Assembly (NCBI RefSeq): GCF_000192475.1
Contig: NZ_AEYW01000024.1
Location: forward strand, 1 to 64,000
Reading direction: 5' to 3'
Length of the DNA stretch: 64,000 nucleotides
From: Ruegeria conchae
Lineage (GTDB): Bacteria; Pseudomonadota; Alphaproteobacteria; Rhodobacterales; Rhodobacteraceae
How positions within the stretch are numbered: position 1 is the first letter of the stretch; every line of letters starts with the position of its first letter. Positions 1-9,552 of the stretch are shown in pieces. The notes under the pieces are model-generated. The model was not told the DNA's origin, ran no database searches, and saw only the letters and a list, made by a program, of their open reading frames with translations. Made by a program: the position numbers and the translations under genes.

Positions 1-136
1 CGATGTTTTCCGATGCGATCAGCTCGATTTCATCGCGCTGGCGGCCCAATTCGGATGTGACCGAGCCAAATAGCTCGGGGTCACGATCGGCAAGGGATTG
101 GGTGAAGAAACCTTGGGTGCGTTGCGGGGCGTTCAC
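1..136 (-). CDS. glyA: Serine hydroxymethyltransferase, N-terminal part (cut by window edge)
   Basis: The 45 visible codons start at a GTG at 136 and run off the left edge. They contain the family's N-terminal signature: a DPELFG motif, then [16 protein letters not shown], the lead-in to the PLP/folate site. The GTG is chosen because a strong AGGAGGT ribosome site lies at 141-149, 4 bases upstream. SHMT moves a methylene group from methylene-tetrahydrofolate to glycine to make serine, the entry step of the serine cycle. It lies 21 bases after ppc on the same strand, so it is probably the last visible gene of the serine-cycle operon. Only the N-terminus can be judged. Confidence 0.9.
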   Translation of the reverse strand, partial: MNAPQRTQGFFTQSLADRDPELFGSVTSELGRQRDEIELIASENI

Positions 137-157
137 GTTGAAACCTCCTGAAAAGGG

Positions 158-2788
158 TTAGCCGGTCCAGCCGAGGCCAGCGGAAATGGCATTCATGGAT
201 TGCAGCAAAGGCACAGGTACCGATCCTGCCTGCGGCTCGCTTCGGGCTTGTCGCAGCAGTTCGACTTGCAGCGCGTGAATGCGGGCCAGTTCGGCCCGTT
301 TACGATCAAACCGCTCGCACAGACGAGGAAAACGGTGACCGATGGTCTGACCGCCGGTCAGAAACTGCACTGCGCTGCAGGCACTGTCGTATTCCGTTTT
401 GATAGCCCGCGAGATGCGTTGGCGAGTCTCCGCATCGGGGACCAATTCGCCGTATTGTGCGGCGATATCCATATCCGCCTGATAGAGCGATTTTTCCATC
501 TCATCGACGGCGAGGCGGAACAGGCGAGAATCATTGAACATGTCCTGCAGCACTTCATCACCGCGCGCGCCCCGGAATTTGCGAAAGCTGGTCATGGCGG
601 CGCCAAACCCGTACCAACCGGTGATCAGGTGACGGTTCTGCGACCACGCAAAAACCCATGGAATGGCCCGCAGGTCATCCAGACTGGCTGCACCGAACCG
701 GCGGGTCGGGCGGGAGCCGATTTTCAGGCGGGCGAGCTCTTCGACCGGGCTTGCCTGCTGGAAATAGTCCAGAAAACCCGGCATCTGCAGAAGCGAGACA
801 TAGGCTGTCTGCGACAGTTCAGACAAGGCATCCAGCGCATCGTCGAACTCGGGCCGGGCAGGGGTTTCGCCTGGGTTGGCTGTATGGCGCAGCGTGCTTG
901 AAAGCAGCAATTCCAGATGCGCCGCAGCCGTCCCACGGTTGGCATACTTGGTTGAAACAACCTCGCCCTGTTCGGTCACGCGCAACCGTCCGGCAATCGT
1001 TCCACTGGGTTGCGCAGCTATGGCGCGTCCGGTAGGTGCGCCGCCCCGGCTGACCGAGCCGCCGCGACCATGAAAAAATGTGGCCTTGAAGCCTTGCGAG
1101 GCCAGTGCCGATACGATTCGGCGTTGGGCACGTTCCAGTTCCCATGTTGAGCAGAAGTAGCCGCCATCCTTGCCGCTGTCCGAATATCCCAGCATCACCT
1201 CGATTACGTTACCGTTGGATTTGAGGCTGCGGCGGGCAAGCGGAACGCCCAGGACATCCAGCAAGATCGCCGGGGCGTTACGCAGATCGGCAATCGTTTC
1301 AAACAGCGGAACTACCGAAATATCCAGTGTCTCGGACCCGAACCCGGCATAACGGGCCAGCAGGTAGACGCCGAGCATATCATCGGCAGAGCGGGTCATG
1401 GACAGGATGAACGGACCGATTGCCTTGGGATCTGGCCCTGATCGTACGCTGTGGACCAGCGCCAGAAGAGCGAGCAATTCCTGTGCCTGATCGCTCAGCG
1501 CGTCGCGGCTTTGATAAGGCAGGTTCTGATCCGACAATTCGGTGCGCAAACGGGCAGACCATTCGGCCGTGCCATAGTCCGGAGCCTGGCCGGATTGTGA
1601 CCAGATTTCGGCCAGAACATCGGTTGTGACGGTCGAATTCTGGCGGATGTCCAATGTTGTGGTTCGGAACCCGAAAACCGTTGCAGCTCGGCGCAGGGGG
1701 CGGACATGCCGTCGCGCCAGAATATCGGCGTTGACCGCGCATAAAGCGTTATCAAGCGCATCAAGATCGCTCACGAATTGTGAGATGTGATCATAGCCGC
1801 CATCTGTCAGCCGATGGCGAATGGCATTGAGAGCTTGCCGAAACGGTTCGTTCCGATTGCGGCCAGCTTCTGGAAACCGATTGATTATTTCTTGTATACG
1901 CGCCCTATTGAGCTCGGGCAGCGGCAATATGAGGGCACTGATGCTCAGCCTGCTTGCAGCCTGTTCAAGGACCTGACGGTAAAGGTTCAGAACCGTTTCA
2001 CGCCCGCGTTGCAAAGCCAGTGCGGTCATCTCGGTCGTGACATTCGGATTGCCATCCCGATCGCCGCCGATCCAGCTGTGAAAGCGGATATCGGGTGTTT
2101 CGTTCAGGGTCTGGCCCAGCACATGCAGGCAGGCCTGATCGAACCGATTCATGACCTGTGGGACGGCGTTAAAGATTGCATCCCGGAAGAATTGCAACCC
2201 CCACTCGATCTCATCGCGCAGGCTTGGACGCGTCAGGCGAAGTTCCCCCGTCAGCCATAGAAGATCGACCTCACCTTCCAGGCCATTCAGCAATTCGGCA
2301 CGTTCGGTCGGGGTCCAGCGCTGGGTTTCAAGGCCAACGAGGTTGCGGTATATCCGCCGGTGAATTTCCAAAACAGTGACCCGTTTGGCCTCGGTTGGAT
2401 GCGCGGTCAGGGTGGGGCCGGCACAAAGAACAGCGGTCAGTTTTTTTATTTGGCTGTCTGTCAGGGACAGGTCGGACAACACCTCGGAAAACCCGCCTTC
2501 GACCGCTTCGGGGCCGCTATTGGTCTCGGCCAGGCGACGATCTCTGACTTCGGCGTTTTCGTCGATGATGCGCAACAGTTGGAACCAGATCGACAGGGCC
2601 TGCAAATACGGAGTCGCCTCGGGCCCGGCGGGAATAGGCTGCAGCGGCGAAGACTCGGCCCATGTCGCTACATGAGGCGCCCGTTTCAGCAAAATGTTCC
2701 GCCACAACACCCGCAATTCCGAACGCAATCCTTCGGCATAGTTCGAAGGTTCTGGGGTGGGCTGAATATTCCGCGCCAGTGCTTGCAT
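158..2788 (-). CDS. ppc: Phosphoenolpyruvate carboxylase
   Basis: A protein of 876 residues, the usual length for bacterial PEP carboxylase, which fixes bicarbonate onto PEP to give oxaloacetate. The catalytic motifs are present: TAHPTEAKR with the essential His near residue 130, FHGRGGSVSRGG near residue 573, and GYSDSGKDGGY. The C-terminus ends with the short Gly-containing tail typical of the family. The frame is open 44 codons further upstream, but the ATG at 2788 overlaps the stop of the preceding dehydrogenase (ATGA), so I use it. Within a serine-cycle operon it supplies oxaloacetate for malate and malyl-CoA formation rather than only anaplerosis. Confidence 0.95.
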   Translation of the reverse strand: MQALARNIQPTPEPSNYAEGLRSELRVLWRNILLKRAPHVATWAESSPLQPIPAGPEATPYLQALSIWFQLLRIIDENAEVRDRRLAETNSGPEAVEGGFSEVLSDLSLTDSQIKKLTAVLCAGPTLTAHPTEAKRVTVLEIHRRIYRNLVGLETQRWTPTERAELLNGLEGEVDLLWLTGELRLTRPSLRDEIEWGLQFFRDAIFNAVPQVMNRFDQACLHVLGQTLNETPDIRFHSWIGGDRDGNPNVTTEMTALALQRGRETVLNLYRQVLEQAASRLSISALILPLPELNRARIQEIINRFPEAGRNRNEPFRQALNAIRHRLTDGGYDHISQFVSDLDALDNALCAVNADILARRHVRPLRRAATVFGFRTTTLDIRQNSTVTTDVLAEIWSQSGQAPDYGTAEWSARLRTELSDQNLPYQSRDALSDQAQELLALLALVHSVRSGPDPKAIGPFILSMTRSADDMLGVYLLARYAGFGSETLDISVVPLFETIADLRNAPAILLDVLGVPLARRSLKSNGNVIEVMLGYSDSGKDGGYFCSTWELERAQRRIVSALASQGFKATFFHGRGGSVSRGGAPTGRAIAAQPSGTIAGRLRVTEQGEVVSTKYANRGTAAAHLELLLSSTLRHTANPGETPARPEFDDALDALSELSQTAYVSLLQMPGFLDYFQQASPVEELARLKIGSRPTRRFGAASLDDLRAIPWVFAWSQNRHLITGWYGFGAAMTSFRKFRGARGDEVLQDMFNDSRLFRLAVDEMEKSLYQADMDIAAQYGELVPDAETRQRISRAIKTEYDSACSAVQFLTGGQTIGHRFPRLCERFDRKRAELARIHALQVELLRQARSEPQAGSVPVPLLQSMNAISAGLGWTG

Positions 2789-3759
2789 CAGATCACCTGA
2801 TCCCGCGGAGTACGACCTGCAAAAAAATCGCCGAGATTGTCGAGAACGCGAAACCCCATGGCTTCGCGGGATTCGCGCGTGGCGCTCCCCAGATGGGGCA
2901 ACATCACCAGATTGTCGCACTGCAGCAGGTCCGGGCTGATCCGGGGTTCGCCGTCAAAGACATCGAGCGCCGCGCCGCCGATCGTGTCGAACATGAGGGC
3001 CTGTACCAGAGCGTGCTCGTCCACAACTTCGCCGCGGGCGGTGTTGATAAGGAAGGCATCAGGCTTCATCAGGTCGAGCCTGCGCCCGTTGATCAGGTGT
3101 CGGTTCGACGAACCTCCGGGGCAATGCAGCGAGACGAAATCGCATTGTGGCAGCAAGTCATCGACCGTTTCGACCTGTGCTGAGTTGAACTGTTTCAGCA
3201 TCTCGGCCGACACTGCGCTACGGTTCTGGACCAGAATTTTCATGCCAAAGCCGTGATGTGCGCGCCGCGCCATTTCCTGACCGATCCGTCCAAAGCCGAT
3301 AATGCCAAGCGTCTTGCCGCTGACCTTCGTGCCGACAAGGTGGGTTGGACGCCAACCGGACCAGTTTCCAGCGCGCAATTCGCGCTCGCCTTCGCCAGCG
3401 CGACGGGCAACCATCAGCAGCAATGTCATGGCCAGATCGGCCGTACACTCGGAGAGGACATCCGGTGTATTGGTCACGGTCATCCCAAGATTGCGCACCG
3501 ATGGTTCGCAGATATGGCTGTATCCCACGCCATAATTGGCGAGGATTTTGGTCTGTGCTGCGGGTACGTCCAGCGCCTCGGCGCTGAGCGTGTCCGTAAC
3601 CGTGGGCAAAACTGCGTCATAGCTTTTCAGCGCATCGCGGAATTCGGCCGGTGACATTGGTTTGTCTCCGGTGTTAAGCACAGCGTTGTAGTTCTCGGTC
3701 AACTGCGCTTCGACCGCAGCAGGCCAACGACGGGTGACAAGAACCGAAGGCTTGACCAT
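2788..3759 (-). CDS. hprA: Hydroxypyruvate reductase / D-glycerate dehydrogenase
   Basis: A 323-residue member of the D-isomer-specific 2-hydroxyacid dehydrogenases. The NAD(P)-binding loop reads GIIGFGRIGQ, followed by the substrate-side motifs INTARGEVVDE and LDVFDGEP and the catalytic His in MLPHLGSAT. The order of neighbours (aminotransferase, malate-CoA ligase, PEP carboxylase) points to reduction of hydroxypyruvate to glycerate in the serine cycle; a glyoxylate reductase activity is also likely for this family. A GTG sits one codon upstream, at 3762, but the ATG at 3759 is better placed behind an AAGG site and overlaps the mtkB stop as TGATG. It ends with an ATGA overlap into ppc, so the genes are probably translationally coupled. 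Confidence 0.9.
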   Translation of the reverse strand: MVKPSVLVTRRWPAAVEAQLTENYNAVLNTGDKPMSPAEFRDALKSYDAVLPTVTDTLSAEALDVPAAQTKILANYGVGYSHICEPSVRNLGMTVTNTPDVLSECTADLAMTLLLMVARRAGEGERELRAGNWSGWRPTHLVGTKVSGKTLGIIGFGRIGQEMARRAHHGFGMKILVQNRSAVSAEMLKQFNSAQVETVDDLLPQCDFVSLHCPGGSSNRHLINGRRLDLMKPDAFLINTARGEVVDEHALVQALMFDTIGGAALDVFDGEPRISPDLLQCDNLVMLPHLGSATRESREAMGFRVLDNLGDFFAGRTPRDQVI

Positions 3760-4649
3760 CACGCAGCCTTTCCCATGACACGGGCGATCGTTTCACCGAT
3801 GACGGCAGGGTTTTCGGCAACGGTCACACCGGCGGCGGACAGAATCTCGACCTTTTCCGATGCACTTTCACCAAAAGCCGAGATAATCGCACCGGCATGG
3901 CCCATAGTCCGCCCTTTTGGCGCGGTCAGACCAGCAACATAAGCAATGACGGGTTTCGAGATGTGATCGCGGATGTATTCAGCCGCTTCAGCCTCTTGCG
4001 GCCCGCCGATTTCGCCGATCATGGCGATGACCTCGGTGTCCTCATCCCATTCAAAGCGTTCGAGGATGTCACGGAACGAGGAACCGTTGATCGGATCACC
4101 CCCGATGCCGACGCTGGTCGAAACTCCGATCCCGCGCTCTTTCAGCTGCGCCGCAGCCTCATAGCCAAGTGTCCCCGAGCGGCCAATGATGCCGACATTG
4201 CCCGGCAGGTAGATATGCCCGGGCATGATCCCCAGCAAAGCCTTGCCGGGGCTGATCGTTCCGGCGCAGTTCGGGCCGGTCAGCACCATGCGCTTATCCT
4301 TGGGATAGCGATACATGTAGCGTTTGACGCGGATCATGTCCTGAGCCGGAATGCCGTCGGTGATGCAAACGCAATAGCGGATACCCGCGTCGGCGGCCTC
4401 CATGATCGAATCCGCAGCAAAAGGCGGCGGGACAAACACAAGGCTGGCATCTGCGCCGGTGGCTTCGACAGCCTGTTTGACAGTGTCAAATACGGGCACA
4501 CCTTCTACGGTTTCGCCGCCTTTTCCGGGAACGACGCCGCCGACTACATTGGTGCCATTTTCCAGCATGTCCTTGGTATGAAAGCGCGCCATGCGTCCAG
4601 TGATTCCTTGCACGATAACGCGCGTGTTGCGGTCGAGAAGAATGCTCAT
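3759..4649 (-). CDS. mtkB: Malate-CoA ligase (malate thiokinase) alpha subunit
   Basis: A 296-residue protein of the succinyl-CoA synthetase alpha fold: an N-terminal CoA-binding Rossmann domain (VIVQGITGRMARFH), then the ligase domain with GRSGTLGYEAA and the phosphohistidine motif GHAGAI near residue 249. Succinyl-CoA synthetase alpha and malate thiokinase share these motifs, so the substrate is inferred from context: the gene lies between the beta subunit and a glycerate dehydrogenase in a serine-cycle operon. It makes malyl-CoA from malate, CoA and ATP, feeding malyl-CoA lyase, which is not in the window. The start overlaps the mtkA stop (TAATG); the frame is open 15 codons further, but that part would lie inside mtkA. 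Confidence 0.88.
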   Translation of the reverse strand: MSILLDRNTRVIVQGITGRMARFHTKDMLENGTNVVGGVVPGKGGETVEGVPVFDTVKQAVEATGADASLVFVPPPFAADSIMEAADAGIRYCVCITDGIPAQDMIRVKRYMYRYPKDKRMVLTGPNCAGTISPGKALLGIMPGHIYLPGNVGIIGRSGTLGYEAAAQLKERGIGVSTSVGIGGDPINGSSFRDILERFEWDEDTEVIAMIGEIGGPQEAEAAEYIRDHISKPVIAYVAGLTAPKGRTMGHAGAIISAFGESASEKVEILSAAGVTVAENPAVIGETIARVMGKAA

Positions 4650-5845
4650 TACACGGCCCTCATCTTGGTGTTTTGGGTCAGATCGTTCTGCCATGCGCCC
4701 ACGGCCCGTTCGGCGGCTTCCATTAGCGTTGTGGCGCGGATGATCGGCAGGCCGGACTTGGCCAAAATCTTCTGGCCTTCTTCGACATTTGTCCCGGCTA
4801 GCCGCACAATAACGGGGATGTCGATTTCCAATTCGCGAAGTGCCTGCACGACACCTTCGGCAACCCAGTCGCAGCGATTGATACCGGCAAAGATATTGAC
4901 CAAAACCGCCTGGACATTGTTGTCGGACAGAACCAGACGGAAAGCCTTGGCGACACGTTCCGGCGACGCCCCGCCTCCGATGTCCAGGAAATTTGCAGGC
5001 TCGCCACCCGCCAATTTGATCGTGTCCATCGTGGCCATGGCCAGACCAGCACCATTCACGATACAGCCAATATTGCCTTCGAGACCCACGTATGAAAGCC
5101 CCCGATCCGCCGCGCGGCTTTCGCGCGGGTCTTCCTGGCTTTTGTCGCGCAGTTCGGCGATCTGCGGATGACGAAACAGGGCGTTGTCGTCAAAGCTCAT
5201 CTTGGCGTCCAACGCCAGTACACGATCATCCCCTGTGATGACTAGCGGGTTGATTTCGACCATGGTCGCGTCAAGTTCGCTGAACGCTGCGTAACAGCCC
5301 TGCAACGTCCGGACCATCTGCTGAATCAGACGGGGTTCCAGCCCGAGATTGAAGGCGATCTCGCGTGCCTGAAACTCCTGCAGCCCGACGGCGGGTTCCA
5401 CGATTGAACGGACAATGCTGTCAGGGCGTTCAGCCGAGATCTCTTCGATCTCCATTCCACCTTCCGAAGAGGCGACGATCATCACGCGCTGGCTGGAGCG
5501 GTCCAGAACAAAGCCCAGATAGATCTCGCGATCGATCGGCACGGCGGATTCGACATAGACACGGTAGATGCCTTTTCCTTCCGGCCCGGTCTGGTGGGTC
5601 ACCAGCTTGCGCCCGAACATCTCGTCGCAGGCTGCGTGGATCTCGTTTTCGCTGTCGCACAGCTTGACGCCGCCGGCTTTTCCTCGGCCGCCTGCATGCA
5701 CCTGGGCTTTGACAATCCACTTGTCCCCACCCAGCTCGCGTGCGCGGTAGGCCGCCTGCTCGGGGCTGTAAGCCAACGCACCCGATGGTATGGCGACACC
5801 GAAATTCGAAAGAACCTCTTTCGCCTGATACTCATGAATATCCAT
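4649..5845 (-). CDS. mtkA: Malate-CoA ligase (malate thiokinase) beta subunit
   Basis: A 398-residue ATP-grasp protein of the SucC type, starting with the family-typical [10 protein letters not shown] and containing [22 protein letters not shown] and the CoA-ligase segment [21 protein letters not shown]. An ATG two codons upstream, at 5851, is only 2 bases from the GGGAGG ribosome site; the ATG at 5845 has the normal spacing of 8. Together with mtkB it forms malate-CoA ligase. A true succinyl-CoA synthetase would normally sit with TCA-cycle genes; placement here next to serine-glyoxylate aminotransferase and PEP carboxylase favours malate as substrate. That part is inferred from context. Confidence 0.88.
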   Translation of the reverse strand: MDIHEYQAKEVLSNFGVAIPSGALAYSPEQAAYRARELGGDKWIVKAQVHAGGRGKAGGVKLCDSENEIHAACDEMFGRKLVTHQTGPEGKGIYRVYVESAVPIDREIYLGFVLDRSSQRVMIVASSEGGMEIEEISAERPDSIVRSIVEPAVGLQEFQAREIAFNLGLEPRLIQQMVRTLQGCYAAFSELDATMVEINPLVITGDDRVLALDAKMSFDDNALFRHPQIAELRDKSQEDPRESRAADRGLSYVGLEGNIGCIVNGAGLAMATMDTIKLAGGEPANFLDIGGGASPERVAKAFRLVLSDNNVQAVLVNIFAGINRCDWVAEGVVQALRELEIDIPVIVRLAGTNVEEGQKILAKSGLPIIRATTLMEAAERAVGAWQNDLTQNTKMRAV

Positions 5846-5873
5846 CTGCATTCCTCCCGTTTATGCAGTGCGT

Positions 5874-7115
5874 TCAAGCAGCGATCGATGTGCCGTAACG
5901 GCTTTCGAGCAATGCCTCGATCTCTTCGAAATCGACGGTGCCGCCCAGTTCGCGCATGGCTTCGGCGAACAGACGGATGATCTGGCTGATCGCCTGGCGG
6001 TTCAGTTGGTTGAGGATGCCGATCCGGACCTGTACAGGTGCGCTGAGCGTCGGCCAGATGCCGAACCCGCGCGCCCGGCAATTCTGGACCAGCTCCATCT
6101 CGCGACCGGCCAGATCCGGCGGCAGGTTGAGGACCAGTAGGCTGGGCATATCCGAAGTCACTTCGCATCCCATTGCGGTTACGGCGTCACGCAGCACCTT
6201 TTCGTGCGTGCGGTACGAGCCTGACCGCTTTGCCAATCCTTCTGTCAGCGTCAGACGAAGGGATTCATGGAAGGCGGCCACAGCGTAGCCGGAATGGGTC
6301 CGGTGATAGGTACCTTTCTCGACGTCCTGCCCATCGACGATTCCCCAATGACGAGCCTCGAAAATGGGATTGTGGACATAGCTGTAGGCACCTGTTGATT
6401 TAAGGCTGTCGATATATTCATCGGAAAAGCTGACCGGCGCATAGGTCAATGGCAAGCAGCACAGACCCTTTTGCGGGCAAGAGGCCCAGCCAGCGATGCC
6501 CGGGTAGTTATCAATTTGAAAATCCTCGACACCCAGAGACGAAACAGCGTCGATCAGACCCATAGCGCCATGGCGTTCACAAGCATCGGAGAACCCGCGC
6601 AGATCATTTATCCGGCCAGAGCCCGTTTCCCAATGGGCCATGAACGCCCATTTTGGTCTATGCTCGGCCAGTGCAGCCTCGACCATATCGCCGGTTACCG
6701 ACTGACCATGCGGTATATCGATCACGGTGACGCTGGCGGCTTGCGGGTCCAGCGGGTTGGCGGCATGCTCATCCGGTGTTGCTGCCTTGATCCTGAGGGT
6801 CAGTGTATCGATGCCTGAAAAGGTTCCGTTGTTGAATGCAATAACCTTGTCGCCGGGCATGACGGCCGAAAACATGGTGTCCAGCGCGCTCCAACCGGTG
6901 CCCGCGACCGCGAAGGTATAGGTGTTCGAGGTTCCCCAGATCTCGCGTAGCATGAGTTTGCATTCGACCATACCGCGCAAAACATCACCCTGCATATGGT
7001 CAGCTACCCCTGCGCTTGCGAATGCCTGCAGAACGCGGGCGTCGGTATTGCCCGGTCCCGGGCCGGCAGCCAAGGTTTGGGGGATTTCGAGCGTGGGATA
7101 AATCTGGGAATTCAT
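5874..7115 (-). CDS. sgaA: Serine-glyoxylate aminotransferase
   Basis: A 413-residue class V PLP-dependent aminotransferase. The N-terminal PGPGNTDARVL, the central DAVSSLG and the PLP-lysine motif CPQKGL (Lys near residue 216) match the serine-glyoxylate/alanine-glyoxylate group. It converts serine and glyoxylate to hydroxypyruvate and glycine. The ATG at 7115 follows a textbook AAGGAGG site; an in-frame start 12 codons upstream lacks one. It is the first gene of the minus-strand serine-cycle operon and is divergent from a LuxR-type regulator, so the control region is probably the 218 bases between them. Confidence 0.92.
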   Translation of the reverse strand: MNSQIYPTLEIPQTLAAGPGPGNTDARVLQAFASAGVADHMQGDVLRGMVECKLMLREIWGTSNTYTFAVAGTGWSALDTMFSAVMPGDKVIAFNNGTFSGIDTLTLRIKAATPDEHAANPLDPQAASVTVIDIPHGQSVTGDMVEAALAEHRPKWAFMAHWETGSGRINDLRGFSDACERHGAMGLIDAVSSLGVEDFQIDNYPGIAGWASCPQKGLCCLPLTYAPVSFSDEYIDSLKSTGAYSYVHNPIFEARHWGIVDGQDVEKGTYHRTHSGYAVAAFHESLRLTLTEGLAKRSGSYRTHEKVLRDAVTAMGCEVTSDMPSLLVLNLPPDLAGREMELVQNCRARGFGIWPTLSAPVQVRIGILNQLNRQAISQIIRLFAEAMRELGGTVDFEEIEALLESRYGTSIAA

Positions 7116-7333
7116 TCGATCCTCCTTGATCGTCGGGGTGTTCAGCCACACCCAAATACCGTGTTGTGGATCAGGAAAGCCTTGCTTGCATCGGCACGCA
7201 ACGTAACTTACTACTGCTTTAGGACTTCTAATAGGATGGGGAAAAACCTACCCGGTTTGGTAAGAATACTAGAGTATACTAATTTTGCACCTATACAAAT
7301 GGGTAGAAAATTTGAATTTTGGATGTAAAATCA
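7116..7333. promoter_or_regulatory. Divergent control region of the serine-cycle operon and luxR-type gene
   Basis: This AT-rich gap separates the divergent sgaA and regulator genes. At 7265-7278 there is an imperfect inverted repeat, AATACT-AG-AGTATA, and at 7273-7280 a perfect palindrome, AGTATACT. Such short dyads are plausible operators for the adjacent LuxR/NarL-type protein. I see no confident -35/-10 pair and assign no promoter. Confidence 0.4.
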
Positions 7334-7963
7334 ATGTCAGAGCTTCCACAACAACCGATTGACGTTATGTTGGCCGACAACAATCCGCTGGTGTTGTCGG
7401 CCATGTCGGAGATTTTTGAACGTGATCCGCGATTCTCTCTAGTTGCCACATCAGCCACCGCCGAAGGGTTTTTGGGCGCGGTCATGAGGGTACCAGTCAA
7501 GGTTTGCGTAATTGCATGGAATTTGCCGGTTCTCGGTGCGGCCAAATTGATCGAAGTTCTACGGGAACAGGAAAACGTACCCCGATTTGTCATCTATGGC
7601 GATGAGGTCGGAGATGTTCCGCGCCTCGCCATGCAGGCAGGCGCGGCAGGGTTCGCATCCCGGTCGGGTGAGGTTGAAGTATTGCTGGAAACTTGCGCGG
7701 ACGTGGCGGCTGGTAAAATGGTGTTTCCATTTATCGATGTACGGAAGATGCAGCAGGACCCAATTCACAGCCTTTCCCGCAAAGAGCGCGTCATCCTTGA
7801 AGCGCTAGCCAAGGGCCTATCCAACCGCGAACTTTCGAAAGACCTGCAAATCTCGACAAATACCGTCAAATTTCACCTGAGCAACATCTATGAAAAGCTC
7901 TCGGTTAAAAACAGGACGCAAGCGATTGCTTTCTACTATTCTTCTGGCGCAGCCTCAGATTAA
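7334..7963 (+). CDS. LuxR/NarL-type transcription regulator with degenerate receiver
   Basis: A 209-residue protein with a receiver-like domain (about 8-120) and a C-terminal LuxR helix-turn-helix (about 147-203, with LSRKERVILEALAKGLSNRELSKDL and STNTVKFHL). The receiver is unusual. The acidic start is only partly kept (LADNNP, Asp15), the phosphoacceptor site reads VIAWNLP with Ala61 where Asp is expected, and the conserved Lys is replaced by Arg110. It therefore probably works without phosphorylation. The ATG at 7334 is preferred to a TTG 5 codons upstream. Its divergent position suggests it controls the serine-cycle operon; that is inference. Confidence 0.85.
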   Translation: MSELPQQPIDVMLADNNPLVLSAMSEIFERDPRFSLVATSATAEGFLGAVMRVPVKVCVIAWNLPVLGAAKLIEVLREQENVPRFVIYGDEVGDVPRLAMQAGAAGFASRSGEVEVLLETCADVAAGKMVFPFIDVRKMQQDPIHSLSRKERVILEALAKGLSNRELSKDLQISTNTVKFHLSNIYEKLSVKNRTQAIAFYYSSGAASD

Positions 7964-8025
7964 CCAAATTACGGCTATGGCCGAGCATGTACTAGCGATC
8001 GCGCAATACCGGTGGGTAAGTTAAA

Positions 8026-8751
8026 CTATGTTAAAAGTGGAAGCATGATCTGCTGATCATACCGCATGAAAGGCAGCCGCCCGACGTCGACCGCCATCGC
8101 AAGACGCATCTGATTTTGGCGAAATTGACCGTCATCTACGGCTTTCTGGGCGCTTAGCACATCATAGAGCGGGGTCATGCGGAATCCGCCTGGATGCAAA
8201 GCAACGCTGAAATTCTTGGCGTGCCTGTCTGTCGCTCCTAAGAGCCAAAACAGCACCAGTGTGCGGAAGAACGCGCGCTGACCTGCCTCAGGGTCATCAC
8301 TACCCGCTAGCAACCCCACGCCTTCTTTGATCCTCGGCCCACTGTCTAGTTGGTATTTCTGGCTAGGCGGGAATGTGAGCGCTTGGCAAAAGTCTTCCTG
8401 CGGGAGGCGGATCAATCGACCATCCTTGGCCCAACGCCGATCAAACCGTGTCACAACAAGGCTCCGCACGTCCTCTAAGTCGGCAATCGCGATCTCCGCC
8501 ACCTCCATTCCCATGACGCGACAAAAGCTCATGCAGAAATACTCGTTCTCGACGCTGTCGGATAAATCGATCCCTGCGGGCAGAACACCAAGCTGGGTTT
8601 TGAGGATATGGGTTGTAGGGTTGGGCCCAGACGGGCGGATCCACGCGCCATCGTAGCGCAGCAGCGCCGTTTTCTCCTGCGCCCCTACTAAGGAAATGCG
8701 GAATTCGTCGTCTGCGTCCAAGCCAAGGGGCGCGCTCGCAAGGTTGCGCAG
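8026..8751 (-). pseudogene. HipA-family kinase fragment, truncated at both ends
   Basis: The visible frame encodes a core of a HipA-type Ser/Thr kinase: FRISLVGAQEKTALLR, the PTTHILK segment, ENEYFCMSFCR, TRFDRR and the catalytic motif GATDRHAKNFS. HipA proteins usually exceed 400 residues; here only about 241 codons remain. The N-terminal side is cut at 8751/8752, where the terminal repeat of an IS6-family element begins, and the HipA frame is open right up to that junction. The C-terminus diverges after the KLAMAV-like stretch and stops early. No HipB-type antitoxin gene is visible. The fragment keeps the catalytic Asp, but loss of both ends makes activity unlikely. Confidence 0.8.
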
Positions 8752-8770
8752 GGTTCTGTTGCAATCTTTT
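8752..8770 (+). repeat. IS6-family terminal inverted repeat (hipA side)
   Basis: GGTTCTGTTGCAATCTTTT; pairs with the inverted copy at 9553-9571 with two mismatches. Confidence 0.85.
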
Positions 8771-8805
8771 GGGAACGATGAACTGTCTAAGCGATTGCAG
8801 GGGAG

Positions 8806-9525
8806 CTAAGCGGCCAGTGCTGCGAATTGACGAAACGGACAGATTCCGGGCGTGAACTGACCCTTGCGGATCATGTTCGCGACTTCGATTCCGTCCAGCG
8901 TCCCGGACGCGGATGCGAAGGCTTTGAGCCCCATCAGCGGGCGCGTTCGCCTCTTGATGAAACGGTGGCCCTGCTCAACGATATTGTTCAAGTATTTCCG
9001 TCTGACCATCTCAATGGGGATCGGAGAGCCAAAGCTCTTAAGCATCTTGTTGATGGTCTTAATGCCTGCGGTGTTGGCGCCGCTTTTGTCGTTGACGATC
9101 TTTCGAGGCAGGCCATTGGCTTCCAGCATTCGGGCGAAGAACTTGGAGGTAGGTTATTTGTTGCGACGCCCGGATAACATGAAATCTAGTGTCTTGCCGT
9201 GTTTGTCGACGGCTCGGTAGAGATAGACCCACGCGCTTTTCACTTTGATGTAGGTCTCGTCCATTCTCCAGGAACGTTCGCACGGCCTTTTTCGTCGACG
9301 CGCTGCTTCTGCGGCTGCAGCGGTATACTGTCTGACCCAACGGTTCAGTGTGGTGTGATCAACCGATTTGCCTCGTTCGCGCATGATCTCTTCAAGATCT
9401 CGGTAAAACACGCCGTGTCGAACATAGAAGTACACAGCAAAGAGGATCACATCCTTCGGATATTGTGCGCCTTTAAAGGAGATTATGAATAGACTTTCGA
9501 TTTGATAATTCTGAAGGTCATTCAC
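8806..9525 (-). pseudogene. IS6-family transposase with an in-frame stop
   Basis: Reading from a GTG at 9525, the frame shows IS6 transposase features: FKGAQYPKDVILFAVYFYVRHG, the helix-turn-helix-like segment around VDHTTLNRWV, the first catalytic Asp in WRMDETYIKV, and later DKSGANTAG (second Asp) and the closing Glu/Lys region near VEQGHRFIKRR. A TAA at 9154-9156 splits it after the LSGRRNK segment. The downstream part continues in the same frame, so one base change, not a frameshift, explains the break. Full length would be 239 codons, normal for the family. It is probably inactive unless the stop is read through. Confidence 0.85.
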
Positions 9526-9552
9526 CTGTTGGTGGCGCGAGCGTAGATGGCT

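Noticed and set aside
200..1145. Long plus- and minus-strand frames inside the PEP carboxylase gene
   Set aside because: They are antisense or off-frame shadows with no family features; the ppc frame has complete catalytic motifs.
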